DNA of 64,000 nucleotides. It comes from JBDRCC01 sp043822065 [NCBI: archaeon] (GTDB lineage: Archaea > Undinarchaeota > CAZHTU01). The notes beneath the pieces were generated by a model. It worked only from the letters and a program-made list of their open reading frames with translations, had not been told where the DNA came from and did not search any database. The translations under genes and the position numbers were made by a program. Below are positions 50,209 through 59,556 of this stretch, piece by piece (within the stretch, counting starts at the first letter, position 1; the number at the start of each line of letters is the position of its first letter). The stretch is taken from assembly GCA_043822065.1 (NCBI GenBank), contig JBDRCC010000020.1, positions 1-64,000 on the forward strand, in the 5' to 3' direction.

Positions 50209-51711
50209 TTATTTTTTCTCCCGCGACTTTATACCCTTATCTATCTTGTCCTTTATCTGTTCCGACTCCTTTTCGCCCTCAAGGGTCCTCATGTGCGGGA
50301 ACAGGACGACATCTCTTATCGACGGCGAATTAGTGAGCACCATAACAAACCTCTCAATTCCGAGCCCCCAGCCCGCGGTCGGCGGCATCCCGTACTCGAG
50401 CGCGCGGACGTAGTCTTCGTCCATCATGTGCGCCTCCTCGTCCCCGGCCGCCCTGTCCTTGAGCTGCCCCTTGAACCTTTCGTCCTGGTCCACCGGGTCG
50501 TTCAATTCCGAATAAGCATTCACGAGCTCCATCCCGCCAACGTACATCTCAAACCTCTCGACGAGGTCCGGGTTGCCCCTCTTCCTCTTCGCAAGCGGGG
50601 AAAGCTCAAGCGGGTAGTCGTATATGAAAGTCGGCTGTATGAGCTTCGGCTCGACAAGCTCGCTGAATAATTCGTCTATCGCCTGCGCCTTGGTCGCGTT
50701 CGGCTCAAGCCGTATCCCGTTCGCCTCAGCCAGCTCAAGCAGCGCGTTCCTGTCTTTCCCCTCGACATCCACGCCGCCAATCTTCTTCAGCCCCTCGTAA
50801 ACTGTGTACTTCTTGAACGGCGCCTTGAAGTCAATATCATTCCCGCCGTACTTGACCTTCAGCCCGCCGGTGGCTTTCTTGACAATCTCAGAAAAGAACG
50901 TCTCAGTGAAGTCCATCAGCTTATTGTAATCAGCATACGCCCAGTAGAACTCCATCATGGTGAACTCCGGGTTGTGCTTCGTCGAAATCCCCTCGTTCCT
51001 GAAGTTCCGGTTTATCTCGTAAACCTTCTCGAACCCGCCGACTATCAGCCTTTTCAGGTAAAGCTCAGGAGCAATCCTCAGGTACAAATTCCTGTCCAGG
51101 ACATTGTGGTATGTTATGAACGGCTTTGCCATCGCCCCGCCGGCAATCGCCTGGAGCATCGGGGTCTCGACCTCAAGGAAGCCCTCGCCCTCCATGAACT
51201 CGCGTATCGCCTTTACAATCCTGCTCCTTGCGACAAAAGTCTCCTTGACCTCCGGGTTGACTATGAGGTCCAGGTACCTCTGGCGGTAGCGGAGCTCAAC
51301 GTCCTTCAGCCCGTGCCATTTCTCAGGCAGGGACCTCAGCGCCTTGCAGAGTATCTCGATTTTTTTCGCCTTTACGCTGACCTCGCCCCTTTTGGTCTTG
51401 AACACCTCTCCCTCGACGCCGACAAAGTCCCCTATATCTAGGTACTCGAGCATGGCATACTTGTCTTTCATGTCGTCCTGGAAGAAAGCCGCCTGTATTT
51501 GCCCGGAGTCGTCCTTCAGGTGCATGAAGCTTATCGCGCCGTGCTGCCGCAGGCTCATTATCCTGCCAGCGACCTTCGCCTTCTTGCCTTCGAGCTTTGA
51601 GAAGCCGTCAAGCACTTCCTTCGCATGGTGCGTCCTCTCAAAGATGTAGGGGTACGGCTCGATGCCATCCTTCCTCATCCTGTCGAGCTTTGCCTTTCTC
51701 TGCTCTTCCAT
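50209..51711 (-). CDS. lysS: Lysyl-tRNA synthetase, class II
   Basis: A 500-residue synthetase with an N-terminal OB-fold (VAGRIMSLRQHGAISFMHLKDDSG; core GRIMSLRQHGAISFMHL), class II motif 1 region (EGFLEVETPMLQ), motif 2 (FRNEGISTKHNPEFTMMEFY; core FRNEGISTKHNPEF) and motif 3 (GWGLGIERFVMVL). Many archaea use the unrelated class I enzyme instead, so a class II enzyme is a useful lineage clue. Confidence 0.95.
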   Translation of the reverse strand: MEEQRKAKLDRMRKDGIEPYPYIFERTHHAKEVLDGFSKLEGKKAKVAGRIMSLRQHGAISFMHLKDDSGQIQAAFFQDDMKDKYAMLEYLDIGDFVGVEGEVFKTKRGEVSVKAKKIEILCKALRSLPEKWHGLKDVELRYRQRYLDLIVNPEVKETFVARSRIVKAIREFMEGEGFLEVETPMLQAIAGGAMAKPFITYHNVLDRNLYLRIAPELYLKRLIVGGFEKVYEINRNFRNEGISTKHNPEFTMMEFYWAYADYNKLMDFTETFFSEIVKKATGGLKVKYGGNDIDFKAPFKKYTVYEGLKKIGGVDVEGKDRNALLELAEANGIRLEPNATKAQAIDELFSELVEPKLIQPTFIYDYPLELSPLAKRKRGNPDLVERFEMYVGGMELVNAYSELNDPVDQDERFKGQLKDRAAGDEEAHMMDEDYVRALEYGMPPTAGWGLGIERFVMVLTNSPSIRDVVLFPHMRTLEGEKESEQIKDKIDKGIKSREKK

Positions 51712-51793
51712 ATCAGGTTATACCGTCCGGAAATTAATAAGCTTATTGAACTCTGCCGACATCTTAAATATTACTTCCGACTTAGCTTTCTCC

Positions 51794-52978
51794 ATGCTCA
51801 AAGCAGCCCTCGGTCTAATCGCGCTTGCAGTTGCTGCAGCGCTGCTCTGGACGGACAGGAAAAACATCGAGCGCTCTTCTGTCTTCTTTGTCAGGCGCAC
51901 CAAGAAGGGCATTTACCTCCTCGACAGGCTCGCCAAGATTCCCGGGCTGAGGCTCTTCTACTCGGTAGGCATACCCCTCTGCCTGCTCGGCATCCTCTAC
52001 ATTCTGCTAATCGTCGGCTCGAACGCCATCTACATATTGACGCATCCGGCTGCCTCCCCCGGGCTCGCGCCAATAATACCCGGCGTCAGAATCCCGGGCT
52101 CGCCGGTTTACGTCCCGCTTGGCTACGGCATCCTTGGCCTTTTCATCCTGCTCATAGTCCACGAGGGCTCCCACGGCATAACCGCACGCTTAGACAAAAT
52201 AAAGGTCAAGAGCACCGGGCTTCTCTTAGCATTAGCAATCCCCGGCGCATTTGTTGAGCCTGACAAGAACTCCTTCGAGCGCGCAAAGACAATGTCCAAG
52301 CTCCGCGTCGCTGCGGCAGGCTCGTTTGCAAACATCCTTACCGCGGGAATCTGCGTCCTCCTGATTGTCTTCGCGCTTTCGGCATATTCTCCAACCGGGG
52401 TAGTCGTTGTTTACACCTTCAACGACACGCCTGCGTTTGATGCGTTCAACCAGACCACGGTTATAACGCACTTCGAGGGCGAAAGAATAAGGACTGTGAC
52501 CGAGCTCGGGGTTGCGATAAACAGGACATCCCCAAACCAGACTGTTTCCTTCGATGTGCTCCAGCTTGACGATGAGCGCGTCGTTCCAAGGCAGGTCTCC
52601 CTGACGACAATACACGCCCCGAACAACACCGCCCAGAGCTACGTCGGGCTGAGCGCGGTCGAGCCCGTCGCCCAGGGCCTTATCTTCTCCCTCCCAATAT
52701 CCTCGATTTCGCTTATAGAATACGTCAACCCGCTTTACTGGTCGATACCGCAGGAGTCTTACCTCTGGTACGTCCTCAACTCCCTGAAGTGGATTGCATT
52801 CCTCAACTTCGCAATAGGCGCGGTCAACCTCCTCCCAGTCCAGCCGCTTGACGGCGGGCTGATGGTGAAAGAAATCGCAAAAAAGGTTTCCGCGAAATAC
52901 GAAAAGTATGTCACCGGGCTGTTCTCGCTGCTAGTCGTGGCTATTTTTGCCCTTAACCTTCTTCCCTATTTCCTTTGA
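51794..52978 (+). CDS. Site-2 protease-family (M50) metalloprotease
   Basis: A 394-residue membrane protein with an N-terminal helix (MLKAALGLIALAVAAALLW), the zinc motif HEGSHGI at about residue 122, an extracytoplasmic PDZ-like insert of about 150 residues and the late LLPVQPLDGG motif that provides the third metal ligand. It would cleave membrane-bound substrates within the bilayer. CTTAAATAT about 28 nt upstream supports the ATG at 51794. Its 3' end overlaps the convergent Elp3 gene by 48 nt. Confidence 0.9.
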   Translation: MLKAALGLIALAVAAALLWTDRKNIERSSVFFVRRTKKGIYLLDRLAKIPGLRLFYSVGIPLCLLGILYILLIVGSNAIYILTHPAASPGLAPIIPGVRIPGSPVYVPLGYGILGLFILLIVHEGSHGITARLDKIKVKSTGLLLALAIPGAFVEPDKNSFERAKTMSKLRVAAAGSFANILTAGICVLLIVFALSAYSPTGVVVVYTFNDTPAFDAFNQTTVITHFEGERIRTVTELGVAINRTSPNQTVSFDVLQLDDERVVPRQVSLTTIHAPNNTAQSYVGLSAVEPVAQGLIFSLPISSISLIEYVNPLYWSIPQESYLWYVLNSLKWIAFLNFAIGAVNLLPVQPLDGGLMVKEIAKKVSAKYEKYVTGLFSLLVVAIFALNLLPYFL

Positions 52979-54442
52979 TACGTAAAACCCGTCGTCCCTG
53001 TACCCAAGGTTCCTGTAATACGGCTTAGTTCCGATTCCGCTGAGAACGTAAAGTTTCCCGCCGCCTGCAATTCTCTCTGCCTCCTCAAGGAGGCTCTTCC
53101 CGAGCCCGAAGTGCTGCTTCGCGGACGAAATCCTCCTGCCAATCGGCACCTGCTCGCCGTACACCCGCAGCTCGCGCACGACCGGAATGCTGCCAAGCCT
53201 CAGCCTGAGGAAGGCGGCTATGCTGTCCGTCCCCTTATCCTCATACGAAAGGAAAACCTCCTTCCCGCCCGACGCCTCATACTCAATCTTCTCAAGCCCG
53301 AGGTCCGAGACCTTCACTCCCCTGCGCCCGACCTCCCTGCACCTTATGCAGGGGCATGACCTCTCCTCTTCCGCCAGCCTTTCGGCGACAAGCTCGGTGA
53401 TGTTCGACTTCTGCGAGCCGGCTGCTATCTTGTTGATTGGGATGTCCCTTTGCATCCTCATTATCCTAAGGTACCTTGGGAAATAATTTGTCGCCTTCGC
53501 AACCACGTCGACTATGTCTTCGGCCGAATAGGGCACGTACTCCCCTTTTTTCCACATCTCATGCAGTTTCGTGCCGGGAATGACGAGGCAGGGGTAAATC
53601 TTCATCATGTCCGGCCTGAACCTCGGGTCAGAGAACAGCCCCCTGAACATCTCAACATCCCTCTTCTTGTCCGATCCCGGCAGCCCAGGCATGATGTGGT
53701 ACACAACCTTCATTCCAGCTTCCCTTGCGAGCATGCTCGCCTTTGCAGTCGCCTCCACACTGTGCCCCCGGCTCACCTTTTTCAGGACGTCATCGTAAAT
53801 GCTCTGGACGCCAAGCTCGACCCGGGTCGCGCCAAGCCCGAGCATTACGTTAATCTCCTTCTGCGAGCAGAAGTCGGGGCGCGTCTCCACAGTCAGCCCG
53901 GTGCACCTGTTCCTGGCACTCTCATTCAGCATCTGCGCCGAGCGGAGCGTCTTGGAAGTTTTTCCATTCAGCGCATCAAAGCACCTTTTGACAAACTTTG
54001 CCTGATACTCCGGCTTTTCAGACGGGAACGTCCCGCCCATGACTATCAGCTCGCACTTGTCAGTCACGTGCCCGCCCTCCCGAAGCTGCTTCAGCCTGTT
54101 TGTGACCTGCCTATAAGGGTCGAACTCGTTAGACCGCGCCCTTCTCGTAGCAGGCTCATACCCCGTGTAGGACTTTGGGGCAATCTCGGACGTCGGGCAG
54201 TATATGCACTCGCCAGGGCACTTGAACCCAGGGTACATCACGGCAAGGACTGTTATCCCCGAGAGGCTCCTGACCGGCTTCGTCTTCAGGACCTTCAGCT
54301 CCGCCCGTTCCTCTTCAGAGCACTCGGCAAGGATGTCTGCGTTCGAAAGCACTTTTCCATGCTTCCTGGCGTACTCCCTCCTCAGCCTCTCAAGGTTTTC
54401 ATGCGTCGGCTTCTTCAGAAGCCCGCCAATTATCTCCCTCAT
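52931..54442 (-). CDS. Elp3-family radical SAM/GNAT tRNA uridine-34 modification enzyme
   Basis: A 503-residue protein with the radical SAM motif CPGECIYC in MYPGFKCPGECIYCPT, GTFPSEKPEYQAKF, TVETRPDFC and the C-terminal GNAT domain (RISSAKQHFGLGKSLLEEAE; core HFGLGKSLLEEAE) with YYRNLGYRDDGFY. Elp3 uses acetyl-CoA to begin cm5U formation at tRNA position 34. Full length for the archaeal family. Confidence 0.95.
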   Translation of the reverse strand: MREIIGGLLKKPTHENLERLRREYARKHGKVLSNADILAECSEEERAELKVLKTKPVRSLSGITVLAVMYPGFKCPGECIYCPTSEIAPKSYTGYEPATRRARSNEFDPYRQVTNRLKQLREGGHVTDKCELIVMGGTFPSEKPEYQAKFVKRCFDALNGKTSKTLRSAQMLNESARNRCTGLTVETRPDFCSQKEINVMLGLGATRVELGVQSIYDDVLKKVSRGHSVEATAKASMLAREAGMKVVYHIMPGLPGSDKKRDVEMFRGLFSDPRFRPDMMKIYPCLVIPGTKLHEMWKKGEYVPYSAEDIVDVVAKATNYFPRYLRIMRMQRDIPINKIAAGSQKSNITELVAERLAEEERSCPCIRCREVGRRGVKVSDLGLEKIEYEASGGKEVFLSYEDKGTDSIAAFLRLRLGSIPVVRELRVYGEQVPIGRRISSAKQHFGLGKSLLEEAERIAGGGKLYVLSGIGTKPYYRNLGYRDDGFYVSKEIGKKVKGKNSHD

Positions 54443-54478
54443 CGCAACTCTTTAATAAGCCCCCGATATACCAAAATC

Positions 54479-55345
54479 ATGGACAAGGTCTATTTAGTGC
54501 TTATCGTCGTTGGGCTGCTTTTTATCGGCTCCGTCACCTATTCCTACATGGCATTCACCGACGGGTTCCCCTGGGGGGACAAAATCGCGGTCATCGAAAT
54601 CAACGGCCCAATCGACTTCGGCCCGATGCAAAACGGGGTTGCGCCGGTGCAAATAGCCAGCCTTATCAAGGAGGCAGAGGAAAACCCCTCCGTCAAGGCA
54701 ATCGTTCTTGAAATCAACTCGCCAGGCGGCTCCCCAGTCAGCTCAGACGAGATTGCAAGGGCGGTCCGCGACGCTGAGAAGCCGACCGTTGCCTGGCTCG
54801 GCGACATCGCGGCAAGCGGCGGATACTGGATTGCAGCCTCCGCAGACAAGATTGTCGCGCACCCGATGAGCGTAACCGGCTCAATCGGCGCGTTCTCCCT
54901 GCTGGTCGAGCTGTCAGACCTTATGGATGACGTCGGCGTGAATGTTGAATACATACAATCCGCAGAATACAAATCGCTCGGAAGCCCGTTCCACAATGCC
55001 ACCGACGAGGAGAAGCAAATCCTCCTGGACATGGTACTGGAAATACATGAGCAGTTTGTCCAGACTGTCGCGGAAAGCCGCGGCATGGATGTAGAGGCTG
55101 TCCGGAAAATTGCGGATGGCAGGCCTTTTTCCGGGCGGACTGCCTATGAGCTTGGTCTTGTCGACTCCCTTGGCAACGAGCAGGACGCGATAGAGCTCGC
55201 AAAGGAGCTTGGCGGAGTGGAGGGCGAGCCTGAGATTATCAGGATGCAGCCGAAGAAGCCGCTGTTCCTTGACCTTTTCTCAACCCCGTTCACCCTTGCA
55301 AAAGGCGTAAGCGGCTTGGAAGCCGGTAACCTGATTACGACTTAA
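54479..55345 (+). CDS. sppA: Signal peptide peptidase SppA (S49)
   Basis: A 288-residue protein: an N-terminal membrane helix (VYLVLIVVGLLFIGSV), the S49 domain with Ser113 (DIAASGGYWIA) and Lys165 (SAEYKSLGSPF), and LEINSPGGSP. These form the Ser-Lys dyad of archaeal SppA-type proteases, which degrade signal peptides in the membrane. The long open frame to the left is antisense to Elp3; the ATG at 54479 is chosen by the family N terminus. Confidence 0.93.
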   Translation: MDKVYLVLIVVGLLFIGSVTYSYMAFTDGFPWGDKIAVIEINGPIDFGPMQNGVAPVQIASLIKEAEENPSVKAIVLEINSPGGSPVSSDEIARAVRDAEKPTVAWLGDIAASGGYWIAASADKIVAHPMSVTGSIGAFSLLVELSDLMDDVGVNVEYIQSAEYKSLGSPFHNATDEEKQILLDMVLEIHEQFVQTVAESRGMDVEAVRKIADGRPFSGRTAYELGLVDSLGNEQDAIELAKELGGVEGEPEIIRMQPKKPLFLDLFSTPFTLAKGVSGLEAGNLITT

Positions 55346-55365
55346 ATCCCATAACTCTGAGCGAA

Positions 55366-55393
55366 TTAATTCAGGTCTACGCCGTGTTCCCAG
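55366..55393 (-). repeat. Orphan copy of the TrmB gene 3' tail
   Basis: 28 nt repeating 55473-55500, the last codons of the TrmB gene (WEHGVDLN then stop), with 26 identities. Both differences are silent in that frame (GAA/GAG and AAT/AAC). It lies 20 nt after the sppA stop. Confidence 0.9.
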
Positions 55394-55426
55394 CGACCTT
55401 TTCTTTTTAGAAAAAAGAAAACGTCG
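55394..55426. terminator. Bidirectional T-rich hairpin between tail copies
   Basis: CGAC, CTTTTCTTTTT, a short loop, AAAAAAGAAAA and GTCG form a stem of about 15 bp with runs of T on both strands. It lies between the convergent sppA and TrmB genes in the insert between the two tail copies. Confidence 0.65.
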
Positions 55427-55472
55427 ATGAAAAGAAAAACTACTTTAGTGTTCGCTCCGCTCACAGATATAA

Positions 55473-56261
55473 TTAGTTCAGGTCTACGCCGTGCTCCCAG
55501 TGGTGGTCGAACAGGTCCTGGAGGTTTCTGACAAAGTGCTCTGACTTTATCCAGATCCCATACTCCTGCTCCGCCTGGTCAGGCGACATTATCAGGAGCG
55601 CCTCTTTCCTGTCCTTGAGGAGTATCTTCGTGTTTATGCTGGCCTTCCTTATGCGGCCGTGCTTTGAAATATTCCTTGCATGCTCTGCGTGCTTCGTCTC
55701 TATGTTCCCAAGAACCTTTATCTCGATGCCCTTGGCCTTCGCCTCTTTCAGGTGGTCGACGTGGTTTGCGGCGAGGTTCCTGAGCCCATCGCCCGTGGTG
55801 AACTTGCAAATAGATTTCTCAGCCGAGAGTATCATTTCTTCGCGTTGCCGCCTCATATTATCTGTCCCCTTTATGAAGCCGCTCAGGCTTGCCGGGTCGA
55901 GCGCTGCGCTTGCGGACCGGTATATCGGGGCGAGCGTGTCGACAAACTCCTTCTGGAGCTTTTCAAGCTCGGCAACTCTCTGCTCGAACTCCTCCTGGTA
56001 ATCCGCCTTTATCCGCCTTATGACCTCTTCTGGCTTTGCAGGTATGTACCTTACCGGCCTGTCGTTCTGGACCTTTACGAAGCCTCTTTTCTCCAAGCTG
56101 GACAGGACGTCATACGCCCTGCTCCTCGGGACTCCGGATATGTCAGAGACCTCTCCCGCCGAGGAAACCCCGGTCGAAAGCAGGCCAACATACACCTTTG
56201 ACTCGTACTGGTTAAGCCCAAGCCTCTTCAGTAATGAAAATGTCTTGCCATTGCCTATCAT
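55473..56261 (-). CDS. TrmB-family transcriptional regulator
   Basis: A 262-residue protein with an N-terminal winged helix (LLKRLGLNQYESKVYVGLLSTG, core GLNQYESKVYVGL; ISGVPRSRAYDVLSSLEKRGFV, core GVPRSRAYDVLSSLEKRG) and an effector domain with CKFTTGDGLRNLAAN and FVRNLQDLFDHHWEHG. The domain resembles TrmB regulators of sugar transport, though the sugar-binding C terminus is short. A TTTATATACTT element lies about 28 nt upstream. The last codons are duplicated at 55366. Confidence 0.85.
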   Translation of the reverse strand: MIGNGKTFSLLKRLGLNQYESKVYVGLLSTGVSSAGEVSDISGVPRSRAYDVLSSLEKRGFVKVQNDRPVRYIPAKPEEVIRRIKADYQEEFEQRVAELEKLQKEFVDTLAPIYRSASAALDPASLSGFIKGTDNMRRQREEMILSAEKSICKFTTGDGLRNLAANHVDHLKEAKAKGIEIKVLGNIETKHAEHARNISKHGRIRKASINTKILLKDRKEALLIMSPDQAEQEYGIWIKSEHFVRNLQDLFDHHWEHGVDLN

Positions 56262-56381
56262 GGTATGAAACTAATATCACAATTTAAGTATATAAATGTT
56301 ACCATTAGTGAGTGGTAGTTTTCCGGCATGCCTGGCAAGCCGTAGATTAATTATTTAAGCAGCCGCTCGCTTATATCTAGT

Positions 56382-57239
56382 ATGATAATTGGGGGATCTG
56401 CTTCTCTTGAGCTGGCAAAAAAAATCTCCGCGGAGTCAGGCGAGCCGCTCGCCGCAGTCAAGCACAAAAAATTCCCTGACGGTGAGGTCTATGTCAAGCT
56501 CGAGCAGGGCAAAGTCGGCGAGGACGTCACCATCGTCCAGTCCACGCACTTTCCGCAGTACGAGAACTTTGCCGAACTGCTGTTCCTTGCCGAGATAGCA
56601 AAGCAGTACGGTGCAAAGAGGATACGCGCAGTCGTGCCGTACCTCACGAACGCAATGCAGGACAAGGTCTTCGAGCCTGGCGAGATACTCGCGGTAAGGC
56701 CAATCGCCAGCGCGATGAAAGCCGTTGGCATAGAAAAAATACTCACCGTCGACTGCCACTTCTACAGGAAGGAGGGGCCCTTTGACGCCTTCGGCATTCC
56801 GGCCTACAACATCGGCGCCGCCCCGCTCCTGCTAGACCACGTCTCAAAGAAGTTCAAGGACTTAGTCATCGTCACTCCAGACGCCGGCTCCGCAGAGCAG
56901 GCAAAGCAGGTCGGGGGGCAGAACATGAAGAAGAAGCGCATTTCTTCCTTCGAGGTTGAGATCGAGGGGCTGCCAGACGTCTCAGGAAAGAACGTCCTGA
57001 TAATCGACGACCTGATAGAGACCGGCGGCACAGTCCGAAAAGCCATTGACAATGTCAAGAAAGCCGGTGCGGCCAAGGTCGCTGTCGCCGCAACCCATGC
57101 AGCCTTCTGCTGCCAGGCATACGATAAGATAAAGCCGATGGCAGACTACGTCGTAACGTCCGACACAATCCCGCACGAAACATCCAAAGTGACAGTCGCA
57201 AAAAAAATTGCCGACACAATGAGATTAGGAAAATGGTAA
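56382..57239 (+). CDS. prs: Ribose-phosphate pyrophosphokinase
   Basis: A 285-residue enzyme making PRPP from ribose 5-phosphate and ATP. Motifs are KKFPDGEVYVKL, VDCHFY, VTPDAGSAEQAKQ and the PRPP-binding loop VLIIDDLIETGGTV. It is the first gene of a prs-rpiA-unknown operon. AATTATTTAAG lies about 26 nt upstream of the ATG. Confidence 0.95.
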   Translation: MIIGGSASLELAKKISAESGEPLAAVKHKKFPDGEVYVKLEQGKVGEDVTIVQSTHFPQYENFAELLFLAEIAKQYGAKRIRAVVPYLTNAMQDKVFEPGEILAVRPIASAMKAVGIEKILTVDCHFYRKEGPFDAFGIPAYNIGAAPLLLDHVSKKFKDLVIVTPDAGSAEQAKQVGGQNMKKKRISSFEVEIEGLPDVSGKNVLIIDDLIETGGTVRKAIDNVKKAGAAKVAVAATHAAFCCQAYDKIKPMADYVVTSDTIPHETSKVTVAKKIADTMRLGKW

Positions 57240-57919
57240 GCCAGAAAAAATTAGAAACCGAATCCAAAAAGCAGAACGAGAAGCTCAAGCAGATGGCAGG
57301 TACAGCGGCCGCACGCTACGTCGACGGCGGGATGGTCGTCGGGCTTGGCACGGGCTCAACCGTGAAATACACAATCCAGGAAATTGGAAGGCTGAAGCTC
57401 AAAATCCTCGGCGTCCCGACGTCTAAGGCGACCGAGCGCCTCGCAAGGACGTGCGGCATCCGGCTCACCAGCCCGAACAAGGTCGACAGCATTGACGTCA
57501 CCATAGACGGTGCCGACGAGATTGACGCTGAAATGAACCTCATCAAAGGCGGCGGAGGCGCGCTGACAAGGGAAAAGATTGTCGCCTCAATGAGCAAGCT
57601 CTACGTTGTTGTCGCCGACGAGTCAAAGGTCGTACAGACCCTTGGCAAATTTCCCCTTCCGATTGAAGTCTTAGAATTCGCAAAAAGGAATGTCTCCCGG
57701 ACGCTCCTAAAGTTTGGTGCGACTTCTGTCACCGAGCGCAAAGGGAAAACCGACAACGGCAACATCATCCTCGACGCCAAGTTCCCAGCAATACTGAACC
57801 CGCTCAAGCTCGAGAAAGATTTAAATAATCTGCCCGGCGTAATTGAGAATGGGATATTCCCGAAGCGGTACGTCAACTACGTCGTCATCGGGACAAAGAA
57901 AGGCGTAAAAACAGCATAA
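57233..57919 (+). CDS. rpiA: Ribose 5-phosphate isomerase A
   Basis: A 228-residue isomerase converting ribulose 5-phosphate to ribose 5-phosphate, the substrate of the gene upstream. Motifs are VGLGTGSTVKYTI, VDSIDVTIDGADEIDAEMNL (core TIDGADEID) and KGGGGALTREKI. The ATG overlaps prs by 7 nt, and the stop overlaps the next ATG (TAATG). Confidence 0.95.
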   Translation: MVSQKKLETESKKQNEKLKQMAGTAAARYVDGGMVVGLGTGSTVKYTIQEIGRLKLKILGVPTSKATERLARTCGIRLTSPNKVDSIDVTIDGADEIDAEMNLIKGGGGALTREKIVASMSKLYVVVADESKVVQTLGKFPLPIEVLEFAKRNVSRTLLKFGATSVTERKGKTDNGNIILDAKFPAILNPLKLEKDLNNLPGVIENGIFPKRYVNYVVIGTKKGVKTA

Positions 57920-58224
57920 TGCCAAGGACAATAAACTACGAGGAAAAGAAATTCAGGGCGAGGCAAAAAGGCCTCGGCCACATCGGCAAGGCAAGGGAGC
58001 GCGTCTGCCCGTTCTGGATTACCGCCGCAGTCGAGGAGGTCTACCGCCCGGAGCCGCGGGCAGTTTTTGTCACCCACTGCATGGCGACGGGACGGATGAT
58101 CTGCCCGCGCGACCCATACCACTACGAGACCTGCGAGTACTACCAGAAGTTCAGGCGCTCAAAGGACGAGAATGTCGACAGGACAACGACAATGCCGAGG
58201 TTCCCTGTCCCAAGCCCGGACTAA
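57919..58224 (+). CDS. Small cysteine-containing protein of unknown family
   Basis: A 101-residue soluble protein with four cysteines (RERVCPFWI, VTHCMATGR, MICPRDPYHYETCEYY) that could bind one metal ion, and the tail PRFPVPSPD. It is cotranscribed with prs and rpiA. No family recognised. An extra copy of its final 12 codons is found at 59629-59664. Confidence 0.6.
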   Translation: MPRTINYEEKKFRARQKGLGHIGKARERVCPFWITAAVEEVYRPEPRAVFVTHCMATGRMICPRDPYHYETCEYYQKFRRSKDENVDRTTTMPRFPVPSPD

Positions 58225-58256
58225 ACTATTTATAACTCAAAGTTCAAACACATTCC

Positions 58257-59525
58257 ATGAATGAAATTAGAGACTATCTCGGCCAGATACGTGCCGACGC
58301 CTTTCTAGCTTACGTCTCGCGCGAAACCCACGGTACCATAACGCAAGACATTCTGGGCGTCCCGCCCGATGCAATGACCTCAAGGGAACACTTCGCCTTT
58401 ATCTATACAGACAAGAAAAAAGTAGACTTCTTCGCCTCAAAAATCGACGAGGCTCACGTATCTGATCTTAAACACGACATCACCTTTTACTACAGCTACA
58501 GGAACAAGTACAAGCTCCTTGAAGACAAGCTCAAAGATCTCAACACCATACTGCTCGACTACTCCTTCCAGCATCCTGAGGAAGTGAAAACCCTGAAGAT
58601 GGATCCTTCAAGGTACATCAAGAAGGGTCCCGTCATTCCAGCCCTGGAGTTCGTAGATCTGCTAAAAAAGAGGGACGCTCAAATCGTTAATCAGCTGGTA
58701 CCCAAGATTGCGTTCATCTCAGACACCGGATATCTAAGCCACACCTATGCAGCAGAAAAGCTTACCGGAATCGTCTTGGACGCCTTTGAGCTAATCCGGA
58801 AAGAAGCTGGAAAAATAAGGGAGGGCGATGTGTGCAAGTTCATATACGACGAAATTAGAAAGAAAGGGATGGCGATGGAAAATCTTCCCTACGAAAAAGG
58901 GGAACAGATCCCTAATTCCAGCCCCATAGTCTCCGTCAATGAAAATGCAAGCAATGTCCACTACAAGGCTAAATTCGGCAAGGGGGCGAAAATCAAGGAA
59001 GGAGATCTCGTCCTAATAGACCTCTGGGCGAGGACACGCAGCCACTCCCCGGTTTTCGCTGACATAACCTGGATGGGCTACGTCGGTGAGGAAGTACCTA
59101 AAAAACTTGAGGATATATTCCAAACAGTCATCCAGGCAAGGGACGCAGCTGTCAGCCGGCTAATGGAGAACTATCCTGGAAAAATAACTGGCCAGGAGCT
59201 TGACAGAGTCGCCCTTGATGTCCTTGGAGGTGCTGGCTACAAGGAAGAAGCAATCATTAGCAGGCTGGGGCATGCTATGGACATTCAGGATCATGGTAAA
59301 GGAGTAAATCTTGACGACTTTGAGATCCCAGACGCAAGGGAGCTCAAGCCAAGGCTCCTCTTTACAATAGAACCTGGCCTCTACCTCCCGAAGTACGGCT
59401 TCAGAAGCGAAATAGATATCTTCCTGCACCACAACCGAGCCGAAATAACCACAATGCCCTACCAGACAAAGGTAATCCCGCTTCTCGCACCTAGGTCGTC
59501 CTGGAGCTCCTGCTGGAAAGAATAA
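58257..59525 (+). CDS. M24-family metallopeptidase (aminopeptidase P-like)
   Basis: A 422-residue protein with an N-terminal non-catalytic domain of about 170 residues and a pita-bread domain. The metal ligands fit D in LIDLWA, D in ADITW, H in GHAMDIQ, E in TIEPGLYL and E in RSEIDIF. These are the five ligands of Xaa-Pro aminopeptidases and prolidases. The gene is more A/T-rich than prs-rpiA. Its own TATA (CTATTTATAAC) is 25 nt before the ATG. It lies in the insert between the two tail copies (58189 and 59629). Confidence 0.85.
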   Translation: MNEIRDYLGQIRADAFLAYVSRETHGTITQDILGVPPDAMTSREHFAFIYTDKKKVDFFASKIDEAHVSDLKHDITFYYSYRNKYKLLEDKLKDLNTILLDYSFQHPEEVKTLKMDPSRYIKKGPVIPALEFVDLLKKRDAQIVNQLVPKIAFISDTGYLSHTYAAEKLTGIVLDAFELIRKEAGKIREGDVCKFIYDEIRKKGMAMENLPYEKGEQIPNSSPIVSVNENASNVHYKAKFGKGAKIKEGDLVLIDLWARTRSHSPVFADITWMGYVGEEVPKKLEDIFQTVIQARDAAVSRLMENYPGKITGQELDRVALDVLGGAGYKEEAIISRLGHAMDIQDHGKGVNLDDFEIPDARELKPRLLFTIEPGLYLPKYGFRSEIDIFLHHNRAEITTMPYQTKVIPLLAPRSSWSSCWKE

Positions 59526-59556
59526 AAAGTTTATATCTCCTTCGCGATAAGTCTAT

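Noticed and set aside
53450-54478. A 343-residue N-terminal extension of SppA
   Set aside because: It is antisense to Elp3; the family N terminus and membrane helix fix the ATG at 54479.
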